NCBI RefSeq assembly: GCF_001956045.1
Contig: NZ_MRTH01000008.1
Location: forward strand, 248,001 to 312,000
Reading direction: 5' to 3'
DNA length: 64,000 bases
Source: Paenibacillus sp. FSL H7-0331
Lineage (GTDB): Bacteria; Bacillota; Bacilli; Paenibacillales; NBRC-103111
This document shows positions 61,675 to 64,000 of this stretch, piece by piece. The position numbers and the translations under genes are program-made. How positions within the stretch are numbered: position 1 is the stretch's first letter; every line of letters begins with the position of its first letter. The notes beneath the pieces were generated by a model. The model saw only the letters and a program-made list of their open reading frames with translations. It ran no database searches and had not been told where the DNA came from.

Positions 61675-63489
61675 TCATAAGTCCTGTAACCCATGCTTGT
61701 CGCTTTGTGGCTTGAACCAGATGTTCTTGAACTGTACCCAATCGAGGGAATCGAGCGTGATCCCTTTTACGGAAGAATGAAAGGCTGTTTTAAGTCTTTT
61801 AAAATAAAGCAGTTGCAGTACATGCTCATCATGCAGGCGCCGTTCGATGCTGTGCAGCAAGCCTGCCCGTCCGTCACGCTGCGGTTCGCGAAGCGCGGCT
61901 TGTATGAATTGCTCGACGGCAGCCTTGCAGTTGGGTTCCAAATGATGCTGCATACTCTTGTACAAGTCGATCAGACGCAGCTCGGCATCATTGTCGAGCA
62001 TAATGGAGAACAGTAATAGATCAGCCTGCAGGCGCCGTTCCCCCTTGAACTCCTCAACAGGAAGCAGTACCACTTCAATGTTTAAGCCTGCCTCACGCAG
62101 CAGGATTTGCACAAGCAAGGCATCCCGCTCGTAATGAGGGATTGTGCATAATACAATACGTTCCCCAACATATCCCGACTTTTTGATTTTTTCCCGTACC
62201 TGCTCAAGCTCCGTCTCGGCAAGGTGTACAGGTGTATGGCGGATGAAGCTGTCAGCCGCATAGATCGCATCGCCGTCAATCAGCTTCAGCAGCTTGGCTT
62301 GATCGAATGCATCGTACACCGCCTCCCGAATCGCGGGGTCCTTCAGAGGACCCTGCTTCAATAGATTGAAGGTAACGAATTTGCAGGTTGTGCCCTGCTG
62401 CTGTACCTGCAGATAATCGCTTTCCTTCGTATCCGGCATCTGATAATTATGAATAATTTGAAAGCTCTCCAATGTGCGGAGCTGATCCTTCTGCTGTTCC
62501 TGCATATCTGGTACATGCCACAGCTCAACCCGATCCAAATGCGCTCTACCCTGAAAATAATCGGGGAAGGCATCGAGAATCGACATCGACGCATCATGAA
62601 AGGTGAGCTTGAATGGCCCTGTACCCATAGGAGCAAGTGCAAATGCGGATTCTCCTTCACGATAGGAATCCGATGGAATAATGGCAGCCCGGTTCGTACT
62701 CATAAATTGCGGGAACAGCTCATTAGGCTCAGTTAAATGAATCGTTATCGTCAAGGGATCTATAATCTCGATCCGTTCAATTTGTTGAAATACCCAGCGG
62801 TATAACGAACGTGCGGAAGACTGCTTTAACCGCTCCAGCGTGAATTGAATATCCTCGGCAGCCAACTCCTTGCCGTGATGAAAGCGAACACCTTTGCGCA
62901 CATAAAAAGTCCATGCGGTTCTTGCTTTGTTGGCTTCCCAGGCATGAGCCAAATGTGGCTCGACCGTTTGCGTCAGTCGATTGTAGCTTACCAGGCTGTC
63001 GAACAGCTGGTTGACCAAATGAGACTCAGCCGAAAAGTTCGTAAAAGCAGGGTCCAGCGTCTGGATCGGTTGAGTCAACGGAAACCGCAGCGTATCAAAC
63101 CTTTTGCTGTCTCGCAGCTCACTGCTGTAACCGAAGTAGCCGTTTAACCAGCTGTGAAAGTTCGCCTTTAGCGAATCGGGTATTGAGGAAATGTTCATTT
63201 GCTCCAAAGCGCCACGAAGGTCCTTGCGCTCGACCAGCTCTTTGGCCAAGAGCAGCACGACCTCTTCCACAGGCGTCAGAAACTGTAACAACGAGCGGTT
63301 GCCCCGGCCTTTTCTTGGCGTCCATTGCAACCAGCCCTGCTTGTCCATCTTTTGCATAATCATCGTTACATTCCGATGCGTACAATCTAGGATGGCGGCT
63401 ATTTCATCTAACATGATCTCCTGCTCCTGATGCTCTTGCGCATAGGGCAGCTTTTCCCGCAAACGTACATAATGGCTGGCCAGCTTCAT
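61675..63489 (-). CDS. SgrR-family transcriptional regulator with solute-binding domain
   Basis: A 604-aa regulator. The N-terminal 110 residues are an SgrR-type winged helix (IMLDEIAAILDCTHRNVTMI, DKQGWLQWTPRKGRGNRS). The rest is a family 5 periplasmic-binding-protein-like domain (RFHHGKELAAEDIQFTLERL) kept in the cytoplasm. Members sense sugar phosphates or small ligands and usually control a neighbouring transporter. GGTGATAG upstream of ATG 63489 is the likely ribosome site. The divergent gene starting at 63682 is the natural target. Confidence 0.9.
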   Translation of the reverse strand: MKLASHYVRLREKLPYAQEHQEQEIMLDEIAAILDCTHRNVTMIMQKMDKQGWLQWTPRKGRGNRSLLQFLTPVEEVVLLLAKELVERKDLRGALEQMNISSIPDSLKANFHSWLNGYFGYSSELRDSKRFDTLRFPLTQPIQTLDPAFTNFSAESHLVNQLFDSLVSYNRLTQTVEPHLAHAWEANKARTAWTFYVRKGVRFHHGKELAAEDIQFTLERLKQSSARSLYRWVFQQIERIEIIDPLTITIHLTEPNELFPQFMSTNRAAIIPSDSYREGESAFALAPMGTGPFKLTFHDASMSILDAFPDYFQGRAHLDRVELWHVPDMQEQQKDQLRTLESFQIIHNYQMPDTKESDYLQVQQQGTTCKFVTFNLLKQGPLKDPAIREAVYDAFDQAKLLKLIDGDAIYAADSFIRHTPVHLAETELEQVREKIKKSGYVGERIVLCTIPHYERDALLVQILLREAGLNIEVVLLPVEEFKGERRLQADLLLFSIMLDNDAELRLIDLYKSMQHHLEPNCKAAVEQFIQAALREPQRDGRAGLLHSIERRLHDEHVLQLLYFKRLKTAFHSSVKGITLDSLDWVQFKNIWFKPQSDKHGLQDL

Positions 63490-63578
63490 GCTATCACCTC
63501 AATCTGTGAATACGGAGTGTTATCCGCCCTGTAAGGGCAATCCTGGGTAGGACTTAAGCATAACCGAACCTGAGCTGG

Positions 63579-63630
63579 AAAAACAGGAAATTTCCATTTG
63601 GAAAGTTGCCCTTTTTATTCCTGTTTTTTT
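63579..63630. repeat. Hairpin between sgrR-like gene and the next gene
   Basis: Perfect 11-bp inverted repeat AAAAACAGGAA / TTCCTGTTTTT, with an inner TTTCC/GGAAA, then further T. A -10-like TACAAT (63634-63639) follows directly. It could be an operator for the SgrR-like protein or a terminator for upstream transcripts. Confidence 0.45.
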
Positions 63631-63681
63631 GTCTACAATAGAATTATGCTCACGGACTGGGCTATTAATGGAGGGATAACA

Positions 63682-64000
63682 ATGATAAAAAGCATGCGAA
63701 CCACAGAAGGCTTTACTTTACACATGCAGTGGATTGAGCAATTTGTGAAGGAGGCGGAGCAAGCTTTGGAATTGGAAAATGTGAGGACGACCGCGCAGAC
63801 TGTACTGTTCTATGCAGGTATGCACGTACAAATAGAAAAACAACAAGCCGCCGCTTCACAAGACCACCAGCTGAACGGTAGTCATCAAGCGGGATCATCA
63901 CAGACAGAAACGACCAACGATTGGCTGCTCGCTCCAGAAGAGGAGGTCGTGAAGGCAGCTCTTGAGATCACCGCGGAATCGTTTCATCCACTGCTCAAGC
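63682..64000 (+). CDS. Unrecognised protein, 5' part (runs past the window end)
   Basis: ATG 63682 has GGAGGG 6 bases upstream and the frame stays open to the window end (106 codons seen). The product starts with a mostly helical acidic segment (MQWIEQFVKEAEQALELENV), then a Gln/Ser/His-rich stretch around residue 60, then an acidic segment. No family is recognised. It is divergent from the SgrR-type regulator, whose relatives often control a neighbouring permease, but no membrane segment is visible in this part. Confidence 0.6.
   Translation, partial: MIKSMRTTEGFTLHMQWIEQFVKEAEQALELENVRTTAQTVLFYAGMHVQIEKQQAAASQDHQLNGSHQAGSSQTETTNDWLLAPEEEVVKAALEITAESFHPLLK

Overview
The window reads as chromosomal DNA of a Paenibacillus-like member of the Bacillota. 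Evidence: strong AGGAGG-type ribosome sites, many rho-independent terminators, LplB/YtcP-type sugar ABC importers with CUT1-like lipoprotein binders, a YesM/YesN-type two-component pair, CcpA-like cre sites, a SinI/SinR pair and several families typical of Bacillales (TM2, DUF1904, FapA, DUF4870). No rRNA, tRNA, CRISPR array or prophage was seen.

Region 1 (1-16 kb) is carbohydrate uptake and catabolism. A truncated Gfo/Idh/MocA gene leads into a permease-permease-binding protein importer, a cupin, a sugar-phosphate isomerase/epimerase-like protein, and a Tm-1-like/PEP-hydrolase-like pair. Two stand-alone CheY-like receivers follow. A YesN/YesM regulatory pair then precedes a second importer set ending in a PhyH-type dioxygenase. 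Candidate cre sites sit in front of the two-component genes and the second importer. Region 2 (16-27.5 kb) holds small membrane or lipoproteins, a 1478-residue pseudokinase-ATPase-LuxR regulator, an alpha/beta hydrolase, DUF1904, a PfkB-type kinase, and a cyclic-di-GMP-I riboswitch ahead of a FapA-family protein and an HD-GYP protein.

Region 3 (27.5-29.2 kb) is a complete IS3-family (IS150-type) element of 1671 bp. It has terminal inverted repeats and a 3-bp target duplication, and it is inserted in the loop of the terminator behind the FapA/HD-GYP genes. Region 4 (29.3-40.2 kb) has an FAD oxidoreductase divergent from an AraC regulator, a Gfo/Idh dehydrogenase, CsoR, a zinc alcohol dehydrogenase, a ROK fructokinase, and a GntR/FadR regulator divergent from glcDF. 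Region 5 (40-48 kb) has a YvyF-like zinc-ribbon protein, thymidine kinase and gltBD, with an unusual nested hairpin between gltB and gltD.

Region 6 (48.5-60.6 kb) is the most interesting part. It contains a short sinI-like gene and sinR, a five-gene minus-strand operon (glmS, HEAT-repeat membrane protein, GT2 synthase, receiver with Glu in place of the phospho-Asp, membrane-anchored glycoside hydrolase-like protein), and a divergent four-gene operon (UbiA-type polyprenyl-phosphate phosphoribosyltransferase-like, EamA/SMR-like, divergent PAP2, GT-C-like). The spacer between the two operons carries a cluster of SinR-like GTTCTTT/GTTCGTT boxes. I infer a SinR-controlled cell-surface glycan locus combining a GlcNAc-fed exopolysaccharide synthase with a lipid-linked pentose decoration pathway. 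The window ends with a GH18-like lipoprotein, an SgrR-type regulator and the start of an unrecognised gene.
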